Origin: Lachnospiraceae bacterium
GTDB lineage: Bacteria > Bacillota > Clostridia > Lachnospirales > Lachnospiraceae
Direction: 5' to 3'
NCBI GenBank assembly: GCA_017469405.1
Contig: JAFUGL010000075.1
Location: 1-50,757, forward strand
Length of the DNA: 50,757 nucleotides
Below the pieces are notes generated by a model, which saw nothing but the letters and a program-made list of their open reading frames with translations, ran no database searches and was not told where the DNA came from. Positions 32,222-44,175 of this stretch are shown piece by piece. The position numbers and the translations under genes are program-made. The stretch's first letter is position 1. Each line of letters opens with the position of its first letter.

Positions 32222-33661
32222 ATGGATAATCAGTTTAACAACGGAAATCAAAATTATAGTGGTGGACAGGACTATGGAGCAACGATGCCGTTAGATAATC
32301 CTGGTTTCGGACAGCCACAATATAATCAGCCGGGATACGGAGCAACGATGCCGGTAGATAATCCGGGCTTCGGGCAGCCGCAATATAATCAGCCGGGATA
32401 CGGAGCAACGATGCCGGTAGATAATCCTGGTTTTGGGCAGCCACAATATAATCAGCCGGGATACGGAGCAACGATGCCGGTAGATAATCCGGGCTTCGGA
32501 CAGTCGCAATATAATCAGCCGGGATACGGAGCAACGATGCCGGTAGATAATCCGGGCTTCGGGCAGTCACAAAATAACCAGCCAAACTATGGAGCAACTA
32601 TGCCGGTGGATAATCCGGGCTATGGACAGCAGCCTATGCAACAGACTAATATTCAGTCAGGCTATGGACAGCAGCCTGTGCAGAGGACCAATATGCAAAC
32701 AGGCTATGGACAGCAGCCTGTGCAGAGGACTAATATGCAAACAGGCTATGGACAGCAGCCTGTGCAGCATAATGCACCTAAAAATAAGCCGCCTAAAAAT
32801 AAAAAACAGGGCAGTAAGATGTCAGTTGGCTGGCTGATTGCTTTATGTGCATCAATAGTAGTAATAATTGTCGGTGTTGCTATTATCTGTTTTATTTCTT
32901 TTGGTAAAAAGAAACAGATTAACAATGTAAAGGATTCAAGCATTAAACTTACAAATGCAAGTTATACGACTACATATGGAGAACTGTTTGGAAAATCAAT
33001 CAGTGATGGAAAGTGGGATTACTTCAAAGAAGACGGAGAAAAGCTTGTTCAGGTAAAGGGTGATTATAAGGATCCCGGTTCGGGAAGCGGCTTTCCGGTA
33101 ATTGTTCAGTTCAATGTGGATGATGGGGTAAAGCTTTCCTGTGTTGCAGTAAACGGAGTAGCATACTCACTTGCAGATTCCGAAAACTTTATCACACAGA
33201 TGTATATTTCATATTATGGAACAGATGATGAAAAGAATTCTGCTTATGATGATCCAAATGCTAATGTTTTAACTACTGAAGCAACAACTCAGGCGACGAC
33301 TCAGGCAACAACCCAGGCAACCACTGAAGCAACAACTCAGGCAACCACTGAAGCAACAACCCAGACGACTACAGAGGAAGAAAAAAATGAATATATGATA
33401 AAAAACAGCAGCTCTGAATATCTGGCTGTTTCCGATATAGCAGGTATGTCAAAGGAACAGTGCAGGATAGCAAGAAATGAGATATACGCAAGACACGGAA
33501 GACTATTTGATGATCCGGAGTTACAGGCATATTTTAATTCATGCAGCTGGTATAGCGGATATATAGCACCTTCTGATTTTAACGAAAGTGTGTTAAATGA
33601 TTATGAAAAATCAAATCTTGAATTGATAGTGACATATGAAAAGGACATGGGGTATCGCTAA
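32222..33661 (+). CDS. Repeat-rich membrane protein with Thr-Gln linker and YARHG domain
   Basis: 479 residues. Residues 19-135 contain five 21-residue repeats (core '[20 protein letters not shown]') plus a partial sixth, then 14-residue '[14 protein letters not shown]' repeats. A basic Lys-rich stretch precedes one membrane segment (about 200-228, '[20 protein letters not shown]'), after which KKKQ follows. No signal peptide is present, so the repeats should be cytoplasmic. Outside are a beta-type domain (about 230-340), an ATTQ/ATTE linker, and a YARHG domain ('[17 protein letters not shown]', about 420-479). AGAGGAGAG precedes the ATG. The layout mirrors the 15-23 kb array with different modules; function unknown. 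Confidence 0.87.
   Translation: MDNQFNNGNQNYSGGQDYGATMPLDNPGFGQPQYNQPGYGATMPVDNPGFGQPQYNQPGYGATMPVDNPGFGQPQYNQPGYGATMPVDNPGFGQSQYNQPGYGATMPVDNPGFGQSQNNQPNYGATMPVDNPGYGQQPMQQTNIQSGYGQQPVQRTNMQTGYGQQPVQRTNMQTGYGQQPVQHNAPKNKPPKNKKQGSKMSVGWLIALCASIVVIIVGVAIICFISFGKKKQINNVKDSSIKLTNASYTTTYGELFGKSISDGKWDYFKEDGEKLVQVKGDYKDPGSGSGFPVIVQFNVDDGVKLSCVAVNGVAYSLADSENFITQMYISYYGTDDEKNSAYDDPNANVLTTEATTQATTQATTQATTEATTQATTEATTQTTTEEEKNEYMIKNSSSEYLAVSDIAGMSKEQCRIARNEIYARHGRLFDDPELQAYFNSCSWYSGYIAPSDFNESVLNDYEKSNLELIVTYEKDMGYR
32276..32626 (+). repeat. 63-base tandem repeats (five plus one partial)
   Basis: Units begin with GGAGCAACGATGCCG at 32276, 32339, 32402, 32465, 32528 and 32591. They differ by few, mostly silent, changes. 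Gly/Asn/Gln/Pro-rich peptide units of 21 residues result. This is a coding minisatellite with likely length variation between strains. Confidence 0.92.
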
Positions 33662-33663
33662 AA

Positions 33664-34581
33664 ATGAACATTGTAAAATCTGATAATAAGATTAAGAAAG
33701 TATTATTGGCATTTTTTATACTTGCGTTTGCCGGATGTCTTGTTGGCTGTGGTAAGGAAAAATCAAAGAAAATTGGTGCAAATGATGATACTGCTACAGA
33801 AATCGAAATTACCACAGAATCTGAACCGGTAACAGAAATAGAAATAGCAACGCTGTCAGATACCGGTGATTTTACAGATAATGCCCCGGATAATAAGGAT
33901 GAACCAAAAGAGGCAACCCCTGAAGATGCGACAGAGGATAAGTCCAATGGATATCTTATTTGCATAGATGCCGGTCATCAGTCACAGGGTAATTCCGAAC
34001 AGGAGCCTATAGGTCCCGGAGCAAGTGAAACTAAGGCTAAGGTTTCAAGTGGAACCAGAGGTGTTGTATCGGGACTTGCAGAGTACGAGCTTAATCTTAT
34101 GGTGGCATTAAAGTTAAGAGATGAATTGGAAAAAAGAGGCTATGAGGTCATCATGGTCAGGGAAACCAATGATGTGAATATAAGCAACAGTGAGAGGGCG
34201 GCAGTTGCCAATGATGCAAATGCAGATGCATTTATCAGAATACATGCAAACGGTTCTGAAAATTCTTCTGTAAGCGGAGCAATGACTATATGTCAGACAC
34301 CTTATAATCCTTATAACGGTGAGTACTATGAGAAGAGCCGTGCATTATCGGATTGTGTGCTTGATAATATGATACTCGCAACAGGTGCAAATAAGGAATA
34401 TGTTTGGGAGACAGATACCATGAGTGGAATAAACTGGTGTATGGTGCCTGTAACAATTGTTGAGATGGGCTATATGACCAACCCAGAAGAAGACGCACTT
34501 ATGGCAACGGAAGAATATCAGTATAAAATTGTTGACGGAATAGCAAACGGAATAGATGAGTTTCTTGGAGTTAAGCAATAG
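33664..34581 (+). CDS. N-acetylmuramoyl-L-alanine amidase (Amidase_3), lipoprotein
   Basis: 305 residues. The N-terminal signal has Cys pairs '[11 protein letters not shown]'; LVGC is the likely lipobox. After an acidic Thr/Glu spacer (about 40-95) comes the zinc amidase domain: 'ICIDAGHQ' (His), 'GLAEYELNL' (Glu), 'FIRIHANGS' (His), and '[13 protein letters not shown]' with the catalytic Glu. It cleaves the bond between muramic acid and the stem peptide of peptidoglycan. It follows the YARHG gene by 2 bases, indicating co-translation and a joint envelope role. Confidence 0.93.
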   Translation: MNIVKSDNKIKKVLLAFFILAFAGCLVGCGKEKSKKIGANDDTATEIEITTESEPVTEIEIATLSDTGDFTDNAPDNKDEPKEATPEDATEDKSNGYLICIDAGHQSQGNSEQEPIGPGASETKAKVSSGTRGVVSGLAEYELNLMVALKLRDELEKRGYEVIMVRETNDVNISNSERAAVANDANADAFIRIHANGSENSSVSGAMTICQTPYNPYNGEYYEKSRALSDCVLDNMILATGANKEYVWETDTMSGINWCMVPVTIVEMGYMTNPEEDALMATEEYQYKIVDGIANGIDEFLGVKQ

Positions 34582-34662
34582 TCTTAATGATAAGACGGCT
34601 TGTAATATATCGATGAATGAAATCATGACAGATATGTGATAATTTATATTTTGGAGGAATAT

Positions 34663-35883
34663 ATGGGAAGACGTGTTATATGGATAGTTCTGGACAGTGC
34701 CGGAGCAGGAGAGCTGCCTGATGCGGAAAAATACGGTGATAATGGCGCAGATACATTTGGACATATTTTAAAGACATATCCTGATGCGGATTTTCACAAT
34801 ATGGCAAGGCTCGGACTTTTTGATTTGGAGGGAACAAGCTTTAAAAATGAATTTGGCGTGGATAGTAAGGAAACTTGTGAGATAATCGGCTGCTATGGCA
34901 AGGCAAAGGAAATGTCAAACGGTAAAGACACTACCACCGGACATTGGGAGATGATAGGGCTTTATACTAAGATACCGTTTCCTACATATCCGGATGGATT
35001 TCCCAAAGAGATAATAGATGAATTTGTGGAAAAAACCGGTTGCGGCGGAGTATATGGCAATAAGGTTGCTTCCGGAACAGTTATTATAGAAGAATACGGT
35101 GATGACCATATGAAGACCGGCTATCCTATAGTCTATACTTCAGCGGATTCTGTATTTCAGATAGCGGCATCCGAGGAAAAGGTCGGACTTGAAAAGCTGT
35201 ATGAAATGTGTGAAACAGCAAGAGAAATACTTCAGGGTAAGCACAATGTAGGACGTGTAATAGCAAGACCGTTTGTTAAAACCGAAGGTGGCTATGAACG
35301 AACCACCAACAGACGTGATTATGCACTTCCTCCTGACAGGGACAATGTTTTGGTGCATCTTGAAGAAAATAATATTAAAACATATGCAGTCGGAAAAATC
35401 GGAGATATATTTAATGATGTAGGCATATCGGAGGGAGTTCATACCAATGGCAATTCTGACGGTATGAATAAAACTCTGGAGTATATAGATAAGGTCGATG
35501 AGGGACTCATTTTTACGAACCTTGTTGATTTTGATATGAAATACGGACACAGACGTGATGTGCTAGGATACAAAAATGCTCTGGAGGAATTTGATACATG
35601 GCTTGGCGATAAGCTTATTCCGTCTTTGAAGGATGAGGATATAGTAATAATAAATGCTGACCATGGCTGTGACCCGACCTTTAAGGGAACAGACCATACC
35701 AGAGAGTATATACCTGTGCTTATTTACGGTAAGAATTTAAAGAAGGGAACCAATCTTGGAGTGATTAATTCCTTTGCCGATATAGGTAAGACCATAGAAG
35801 AGTATCTGCTTGGAAATGTAATTGAGGATACAGCTTCAATCGGAGAAAGCTTCTTGGATAAAATTACGGCCGCGGGGGTGTGA
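34663..35883 (+). CDS. deoB: Phosphopentomutase
   Basis: 406 residues. It starts 'RRVIWIVLDSAGAGELPDA', the metal-binding Asp motif of the alkaline-phosphatase superfamily. 'GKDTTTGHWEM' contains the phosphorylated Thr and 'INADHGCDPTFKGTDHTRE' the second metal site. It interconverts (deoxy)ribose-1- and -5-phosphate. GGAGG lies 6 bases before the ATG at 34663, so a GTG at 34636 is rejected. It is coupled to the nucleoside phosphorylase gene 6 bases downstream. Confidence 0.97.
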   Translation: MGRRVIWIVLDSAGAGELPDAEKYGDNGADTFGHILKTYPDADFHNMARLGLFDLEGTSFKNEFGVDSKETCEIIGCYGKAKEMSNGKDTTTGHWEMIGLYTKIPFPTYPDGFPKEIIDEFVEKTGCGGVYGNKVASGTVIIEEYGDDHMKTGYPIVYTSADSVFQIAASEEKVGLEKLYEMCETAREILQGKHNVGRVIARPFVKTEGGYERTTNRRDYALPPDRDNVLVHLEENNIKTYAVGKIGDIFNDVGISEGVHTNGNSDGMNKTLEYIDKVDEGLIFTNLVDFDMKYGHRRDVLGYKNALEEFDTWLGDKLIPSLKDEDIVIINADHGCDPTFKGTDHTREYIPVLIYGKNLKKGTNLGVINSFADIGKTIEEYLLGNVIEDTASIGESFLDKITAAGV

Positions 35884-35889
35884 AGATAT

Positions 35890-37284
35890 ATGAGAATGTA
35901 CGACCTTATTATGAAAAAGCGTAACGGCTATGAACACAGTAAGGAAGAGATAAGATATATTATTGAGGGATTTACGAAGGGAGAGATACCTGATTACCAG
36001 ATGTCGGCATGGCTTATGAGTGTTTATTATAAGGGGATGACCGGTGAAGAAACCCTGGAGCTTACCAATGCCATGGCGGACAGCGGTGACAGGCTTGATT
36101 TGTCACGTATAAACGGAATAAAGGTAGATAAACACAGTACAGGCGGGGTTGGTGACAAGACAACATTTATAGTTGCACCGATACTCGCTTCTTTAGGTGT
36201 GCCTATGGCCAAGATGAGCGGAAGAGGACTTGGACATACAGGCGGAACCATAGATAAGCTTGAGGCGATAAAGGGCTTTAATGTAGCTATATCAGAGGAT
36301 TTATTTATAAATAATGTCAACAATATCAAGCTTTCTTTGGTTGGACAAACCGGCAATCTTGCATCGGCTGATAAAAAGATATATGCACTTAGAGATGTTA
36401 CTGCAACAGTTGACAGTATACCTCTTATAGCATCAAGCATAATGAGCAAAAAGCTTGCGGCTGGAGCAGATGTAATAGTCCTGGATGTAAAATGCGGCTC
36501 CGGTGCATTTATGCAGGATGAAGTATCTGCAAAGGAGCTTGCCCATACCATGGTTGATATAGGAAATGGGGCAGGCAGAAAAACCTACGGAATCATAACT
36601 GATATGAATGAACCTCTTGGCTGTAAGGTGGGAAATGCGCTTGAAGTATATGAGGCTTGTGAGGTTCTTAAATTAAAGGATTTGGAAAATGTTGATTACG
36701 GCATAAAAAGGCTGCTTGAGGTTTCGCTTACTTTGGCGGCATATATGCTGATGGGAGCAAAGAATCAAAGCATTGATAAAGATGAAACATCAAATGATAA
36801 TAATCCTAGTGACGGATATCATGAAAAAGAGAATAGTTTGAATTATGAAGAGGCACGAAGACTTTGTGAGGAGGCAGTAACAAGCGGAAAGGCTCTTGAT
36901 AAATTTGCCGAATTCGTAGCTGCCCAGGGTGGAGATGCGGATATGATTTACAATCCGGATTTGCTTCCTAAAGCTAAGCATATCGTTCCGGTTTATATGG
37001 AGAAGGAAGGCTATGTGGCTTCCTGTAAAACCAGCGAGGTAGGTATGGTAAATCTCATACTGGGAGGCGGCAGGGAAACCAAGGAAAGCAATATAGACCT
37101 TGCTGTTGGAATTGATATAAGAAAGCATATCGGAGACTTTGTTAAAGGTGACGAGGTTTTCGCTTACATACATGCAGATGATGAGAGTGTGATAGACGAG
37201 GCAAAGAAGAGACTTGTCGCTGCTTATAAATTAAGTGATGAGAGTACTTATCCTGATAAAATTATTAAAGGGATAATTGAATAA
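35890..37284 (+). CDS. pdp: Pyrimidine-nucleoside phosphorylase (thymidine phosphorylase family)
   Basis: 464 residues. The family signature 'SGRGLGHTGGTIDKLEAI' is present, with 'KVDKHSTGGVGDKT' for phosphate binding and 'DVKCGSGAFM'. It splits pyrimidine nucleosides to base and ribose-1-phosphate, which DeoB then converts. Ordinary members have about 433 residues; here a polar, low-complexity insert lies at about residues 291-317 (QSIDKDETSNDNNPSDGY), between helices of the alpha/beta domain. It may alternatively be deoA-like thymidine phosphorylase; the two cannot be separated by eye. Confidence 0.93.
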   Translation: MRMYDLIMKKRNGYEHSKEEIRYIIEGFTKGEIPDYQMSAWLMSVYYKGMTGEETLELTNAMADSGDRLDLSRINGIKVDKHSTGGVGDKTTFIVAPILASLGVPMAKMSGRGLGHTGGTIDKLEAIKGFNVAISEDLFINNVNNIKLSLVGQTGNLASADKKIYALRDVTATVDSIPLIASSIMSKKLAAGADVIVLDVKCGSGAFMQDEVSAKELAHTMVDIGNGAGRKTYGIITDMNEPLGCKVGNALEVYEACEVLKLKDLENVDYGIKRLLEVSLTLAAYMLMGAKNQSIDKDETSNDNNPSDGYHEKENSLNYEEARRLCEEAVTSGKALDKFAEFVAAQGGDADMIYNPDLLPKAKHIVPVYMEKEGYVASCKTSEVGMVNLILGGGRETKESNIDLAVGIDIRKHIGDFVKGDEVFAYIHADDESVIDEAKKRLVAAYKLSDESTYPDKIIKGIIE

Positions 37285-37368
37285 AATATGTTCATTAATG
37301 ATTGATAAAAAATTAATACTTCACAAGAAAAATGATTAAATTTTTGATTATTTTATTGCCTTAATTAT

Positions 37369-37397
37369 TTGACTTAATAATCATAAAGACCTATAAT
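37369..37397 (+). promoter_or_regulatory. Promoter of the ATP synthase operon
   Basis: TTGACT at 37369-37374, exactly 17 bases, then consensus TATAAT at 37392-37397. Start near 37404 gives a leader of about 40 bases before atpB. Confidence 0.85.
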
Positions 37398-37445
37398 AGC
37401 ATTTGATATAAAAACACAATTTTACAGAAGAAAGGAGTCTTTAGT

Positions 37446-38318
37446 TTGAGTAAAAAGAAAAGGACTACTGCCATCATTTTACTCATCGTTATCGAGCTTT
37501 TGCTTGCAGCCGGAATTGCATTTACAAACGGGGCGGTGGAAAAGCATGAAACGATTAAGGAAATGATGAGAGATGCGGTGCTCCACGAGGAAAACAAGAT
37601 AAGTCTTTTCGGACTTTCCGTTAATCCTTCGCTTATAGCGGGATTTACCGTGACCGGAATCGTACTTATCTTTGCATTGATTGTGAGGATCTTTGTTATA
37701 CCGAGATTCAAAAATGTACCGGGAAAATTCCAATTGGTATTGGAAACCTGGGTTGGATTTTTTGATAATCTGGCAAAGACAAACAGTCCGCACAGCAACG
37801 GATTTTTGGGAGCATATATATTTGCAACGGGAACCTATGTATTTACGGGTACTTGCTTTGAACTGTTCGGAATTCAGGCAATAACTACCGAAGGACATTC
37901 CATATCACTTCCGGCACCGCTTGCCGATATAAACGGAGCGATTATGATGGGATGCTTATCATATCTTATTATATTGTCTGGCGGTATTATGAATAACAAG
38001 TTAAGAGGTGTGGGACTTACATTGAAGGAATTCTCACTTCCGCTATCTATGAGCTTCCGTCTTTTCGGAGCGCTCCTTTCGGGTATGCTTGTTACGGAGC
38101 TTATATACTTTACCTTGGGACTTTCGATATTGCTTCCGGTAGTTGTAGGCGTTGTTTTCACATTACTGCATGCGCTTATACAGGCATACGTGCTTACACT
38201 GCTTACGGCGATATTCTACGGAGAGGTTTCAGAACCGCCGAAGCTTAAGGAAAAGAAGCAAAAGAAGAATAAGAATAAAAATGATGCCGAGCCGGATGTG
38301 AAGGTTCAGGAAGCATAA
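37446..38318 (+). CDS. atpB: ATP synthase F0 subunit a
   Basis: 290 residues. Multiple membrane segments; the key helix reads 'PLSMSFRLFGALLSGMLV' with the essential Arg near the middle and later 'FTLLHALIQAYVLTLL'. It forms the half-channels for ion flow against the c ring. The start is TTG at 37446: AAAGGAG lies 7-8 bases upstream and no ATG is nearby. The C-terminal tail is Lys/Asp/Glu-rich (KEKKQKKNKNKNDAEPD), longer than usual. First gene of the operon; no atpI precedes it. Confidence 0.95.
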   Translation: MSKKKRTTAIILLIVIELLLAAGIAFTNGAVEKHETIKEMMRDAVLHEENKISLFGLSVNPSLIAGFTVTGIVLIFALIVRIFVIPRFKNVPGKFQLVLETWVGFFDNLAKTNSPHSNGFLGAYIFATGTYVFTGTCFELFGIQAITTEGHSISLPAPLADINGAIMMGCLSYLIILSGGIMNNKLRGVGLTLKEFSLPLSMSFRLFGALLSGMLVTELIYFTLGLSILLPVVVGVVFTLLHALIQAYVLTLLTAIFYGEVSEPPKLKEKKQKKNKNKNDAEPDVKVQEA

Positions 38319-38386
38319 TATGATTACTATCAGGATTTAAGACTATACAGTAAGATAAGATATTAATCCGGATAATAAATATGTAA

Positions 38387-38890
<504 letters not shown>

Positions 38891-38908
38891 CAAAGCGAGG
38901 TGTGTAAT

Positions 38909-39415
38909 ATGGTACTCACAGGATTACCTCTTAATATTGATTTTCAGCAGATATTACTCCATCTTGCTAACTTTGCCATACTTTTCTTCGGCTTATACAT
39001 TCTTCTTTATAAGCCGGTTAAGGATTTTATGGATAAGAGACAGGCACATTATAAGAGCCTTGATGATGAGGCCAATGATAAGCTTGCCAGTACAAAGGAA
39101 AAAGAAGAGGAATATCTAAACAAACTTAACAGCGTTGATGAAGAGATAGATAAAAAGAAAAAGGAAGCTTCTGCAAAGCTTGATACCATGCGTGTTGAAA
39201 AAGAAAAGGAAGCTAAGGAAAAGGCAGATAAGATTGTTGAGGATGCACGCTTAGAAGCAGAGAGCGTCCGTACCAATATCATCAACAGCGCAAGTAAAGA
39301 TATAACCGATATGGTAAGTCAGGCGGCTGAAAAGATATTTATGAGTGATGATATAGAAAAGGCTTATGATGTTTTCTTGGAGGATGCTGAAAGGAGCGTA
39401 AAGGATGGAGAATAA
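38909..39415 (+). CDS. atpF: ATP synthase F0 subunit b
   Basis: 168 residues. One N-terminal membrane helix ('[20 protein letters not shown]', with the [11 protein letters not shown] boundary typical of b) precedes a long charged coiled coil (about 40-140). It ends '[19 protein letters not shown]', a normal b C-terminus; no delta N-domain is fused to it. The ATG at 38909 is preceded by GAGGTG; a GTG at 38900 overlaps that site and is rejected. The end overlaps the atpA start by 11 bases if atpA begins at 39405. No atpH follows, contrary to the standard gene order. Confidence 0.93.
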   Translation: MVLTGLPLNIDFQQILLHLANFAILFFGLYILLYKPVKDFMDKRQAHYKSLDDEANDKLASTKEKEEEYLNKLNSVDEEIDKKKKEASAKLDTMRVEKEKEAKEKADKIVEDARLEAESVRTNIINSASKDITDMVSQAAEKIFMSDDIEKAYDVFLEDAERSVKDGE

Positions 39416-41189
39416 AATGCCCGAAAAGCGTAATGCATATCTCTATGCCAAGACAGCACCCACACAGGAACAAAAGGCAAGATTTGAGAGCTTTCTTAAG
39501 CAGAAATATAATGAGGATATAAGCCTTGAATGGGTAGAAGATAAAGAAATAAGAGGCTTTAAACTCATTTATGATACGGAAATATTTAACTGGACTCCGG
39601 AGGGAAGATTTGCCCAGTTTAAGGATAAGTTAAATGAGATTTCCATGAGATATGCCAGCAAGTCACAGCCTGATCAGATGATTACCCTCCTTAAAAAGTC
39701 CATCGAAGACTTTGAACTTGAGGCAGTTGCCGAGGAAGAGGGTAAGGTCAAAACCGTAGGTGACGGTATCGTCGTTGTGGAAGGTCTTGACTCGGTTAGG
39801 TATGGCGAGATAGTAGTCTTTGAATCCGGTGTAAAGGGTATGGTTCAGGATTTAAGACGTGGTGAGATAGGAGTTATCCTCTTTGGTGAGGATGATGAGA
39901 TAACAGACGGAAGTCTGGTAAGAAGAACTAAAAAGACTGCCGGTATTGCCGTAGGCGATGGTTTTGTAGGCAGAGTTGTAGATGCTCTCGGTAACCCTAT
40001 TGATGATAAGGGTGATATAGCAGCGTCTGATTATCGTGCCCTGGAGACACCTGCACCTAGTATTATAGACAGACAGCCGGTAAATGAACCGATGGATACC
40101 GGACTTTTATCTATTGACTCCATGTTCCCTATAGGACGAGGACAAAGAGAGTTAATCATAGGTGACAGACAAACAGGAAAAACAACTGTTGCCCTTGATA
40201 CAATACTTAATCAGAAGGGTAACGGCGTTATATGTATATATGTTGCCATAGGACAAAAGGCGAGCAGTGTTGCACAGCTTGTCGGCACATTAAATAAGCA
40301 TGATGCCATGGGTTATACCATAGTCGTAAATGCTTCGGCTTCAGATCCGGCACCGCTTCAGTATATAGCTCCTTACGCGGGTACTGCTTTGGGAGAATAT
40401 TTTATGGAGCAGGGCAAGGACGTGCTTATTGTATATGATGATTTATCAAAGCATGCGATTGCATACAGAGCTTTGAGTCTTTTGCTTGAGCGTTCACCGG
40501 GACGTGAAGCATATCCGGGAGATGTATTTTACCTTCATTCAAGACTTTTGGAGCGTTCTGCACATCTGTCTGCCGAAAGAGGAGGCGGTTCACTTACTGC
40601 GCTTCCTATAGTAGAAACTCAGGCAGGAGATGTTTCGGCATATATTCCGACCAATATTATATCCATAACTGACGGTCAGATTTTCCTTGAGAGTGAGCTT
40701 TTCTTCTCGGGACAAAGACCTGCGGTAAATGTCGGACTTTCCGTATCCCGTGTAGGTGGAGCTGCACAGACCAAGGCTATGAAAAAAGCGGCAGGCGGTG
40801 TAAGACTTGACCTCGCACAGTACAGGGAGATGGAGGTATTTACCCAGTTTTCAAGTGACCTTGATGATGCAACCAAAAGACAGCTGGTTTACGGTCAGGG
40901 ACTTATGAGACTTTTAAGACAGCCTCAGAGCCATCCGATGAAGCTTCATGAGCAGGTTATAACCCTTGTTTCGGCTACCGCTCATGTTATGCAGGATATA
41001 CCGCTTGAGAGCATGCTAGATTTTAGAAATAAGCTTTTTGATTATTTCCATACAAATGTTATGACACTTTGTAATACCATAGATGATACAGGTCTCTTAT
41101 CCGATGACGATAAGCAGACTATTATAGATGAGTCAAAGAAGTTCTGTGACAAATACCTTGAGGGTATGGTAAATGAGGACGGTGAGTAG
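39405..41189 (+). CDS. atpA: ATP synthase F1 subunit alpha with N-terminal delta-C-domain-like extension
   Basis: 594 residues; ordinary alpha has about 500-505. Alpha homology starts near residue 90 ('[19 protein letters not shown]', then '[14 protein letters not shown]'), with Walker A '[14 protein letters not shown]' near 252 and '[13 protein letters not shown]' later. Residues about 17-80 ('[20 protein letters not shown]', '[13 protein letters not shown]', '[14 protein letters not shown]') match the layout of the C-terminal domain of the delta subunit. In E. coli delta this is LSEQQ...KIDKSVMAG...GSVRGRLERL. No separate delta gene exists in the operon, so this looks like a delta(C)-alpha fusion. 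An ATG at 39417 is an alternative start (GGAG ahead), shortening it by four residues. Confidence 0.95.
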   Translation: MENKMPEKRNAYLYAKTAPTQEQKARFESFLKQKYNEDISLEWVEDKEIRGFKLIYDTEIFNWTPEGRFAQFKDKLNEISMRYASKSQPDQMITLLKKSIEDFELEAVAEEEGKVKTVGDGIVVVEGLDSVRYGEIVVFESGVKGMVQDLRRGEIGVILFGEDDEITDGSLVRRTKKTAGIAVGDGFVGRVVDALGNPIDDKGDIAASDYRALETPAPSIIDRQPVNEPMDTGLLSIDSMFPIGRGQRELIIGDRQTGKTTVALDTILNQKGNGVICIYVAIGQKASSVAQLVGTLNKHDAMGYTIVVNASASDPAPLQYIAPYAGTALGEYFMEQGKDVLIVYDDLSKHAIAYRALSLLLERSPGREAYPGDVFYLHSRLLERSAHLSAERGGGSLTALPIVETQAGDVSAYIPTNIISITDGQIFLESELFFSGQRPAVNVGLSVSRVGGAAQTKAMKKAAGGVRLDLAQYREMEVFTQFSSDLDDATKRQLVYGQGLMRLLRQPQSHPMKLHEQVITLVSATAHVMQDIPLESMLDFRNKLFDYFHTNVMTLCNTIDDTGLLSDDDKQTIIDESKKFCDKYLEGMVNEDGE

Positions 41190-41191
41190 GA

Positions 41192-43506
<2,315 letters not shown>

Positions 43507-43595
43507 TTAATCAGTTAAATTAAATTCAAAAAAGGATCTTATAGAGATTAATAAGCATAAAATTGTAAAGCAGGCTATAAAGAGGTGATATTTTA

Positions 43596-44009
43596 GTGGA
43601 GCATACATTTAAAGCAAGAATATATGAGGCAGACAGTCCGTTTTTTGAAGGGGAACTTACTTCGGTAGTAGTTCCTGCGATAGACGGAGAGTATGGTGTA
43701 TTGGCTAACCACAGAAATGTCGTTATAGCTATCGTTCCGGGAAATATGCACTATACTTTACCGGATGGCACAGTAGAATATGTTATAGTTTCCGAGGGTA
43801 TGATGAGGGTTGAAAATAACGATGTATTAATCCTCATTAATCAAGCCGAAAGACCTGATGAGGTAGAGGCAAACCGTGCCAGAGAAAAAGAAGAGGAGCT
43901 TATCGAAGCAAGACTTCAAAAGAAAAGTGTAGAAGAATATCTCGAGGCTGAGCTTTTGATGCAAAGAGCTATGGCAGGCCTTAGAGACGGCGGCCATAGA
44001 GTTGACTGA
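43596..44009 (+). CDS. atpC: ATP synthase F1 subunit epsilon
   Basis: 137 residues. The N-terminal beta-sandwich ('FKARIYEADSPFFEGELTSV', 'GEYGVLANHRNVVIAI') is followed by a two-helix C-terminal domain (about 88-135, 'ANRAREKEEELIEARLQKKS'). Start is GTG at 43596 with a strong AAGAGGTGAT upstream. Last gene of the operon; the MITE-like palindrome follows after 10 bases. Confidence 0.95.
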   Translation: MEHTFKARIYEADSPFFEGELTSVVVPAIDGEYGVLANHRNVVIAIVPGNMHYTLPDGTVEYVIVSEGMMRVENNDVLILINQAERPDEVEANRAREKEEELIEARLQKKSVEEYLEAELLMQRAMAGLRDGGHRVD

Positions 44010-44019
44010 AAGAGTTATA

Positions 44020-44167
44020 GGGAGTGAGCCTTGTCACACCCAATATTATGACATAAAAATCGAGAACACCAAAATAGTTACACACAAAGCTCACTGGCGC
44101 TCACGCTTTGCTTAGTAACTTTTTGGTGTTCTCTGTTTTATACTTAGGTGTGACAAGGCTCACTCCC
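44020..44167. repeat. MITE-like long palindrome, copy 2 (also likely bidirectional terminator)
   Basis: GGGAGTGAGCCTTGTCACACC (44020-44040) and its exact complement (44147-44167) are 21-base perfect terminal inverted repeats. Nested inside are GAGAACACCAAAA.../...TTTTTGGTGTTCTC and AAAGC/GCTTT arms. It has no ORF. The core TGAGCCTTGTCA is shared with the element at 4694-4850. It lies between convergent atpC and the EAL gene and ends 8 bases from the EAL stop. Confidence 0.8.
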
Positions 44168-44175
44168 CTGACGCA

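Noticed and set aside
32235-32597. Minus-strand repetitive ORFs opposite the 63-base repeats
   Set aside because: Shadow reading frames of a coding minisatellite; no SD and basic repetitive sequence unlike a real protein.
32276-32626. Possible CRISPR-like array because of regular 63-base spacing
   Set aside because: Units are contiguous, coding and in frame, with no unique spacers and no cas genes.
34582-34605. GTCTTA-ATGA-TAAGAC hairpin as terminator of the amidase gene
   Set aside because: Stem is short and no T-run follows.
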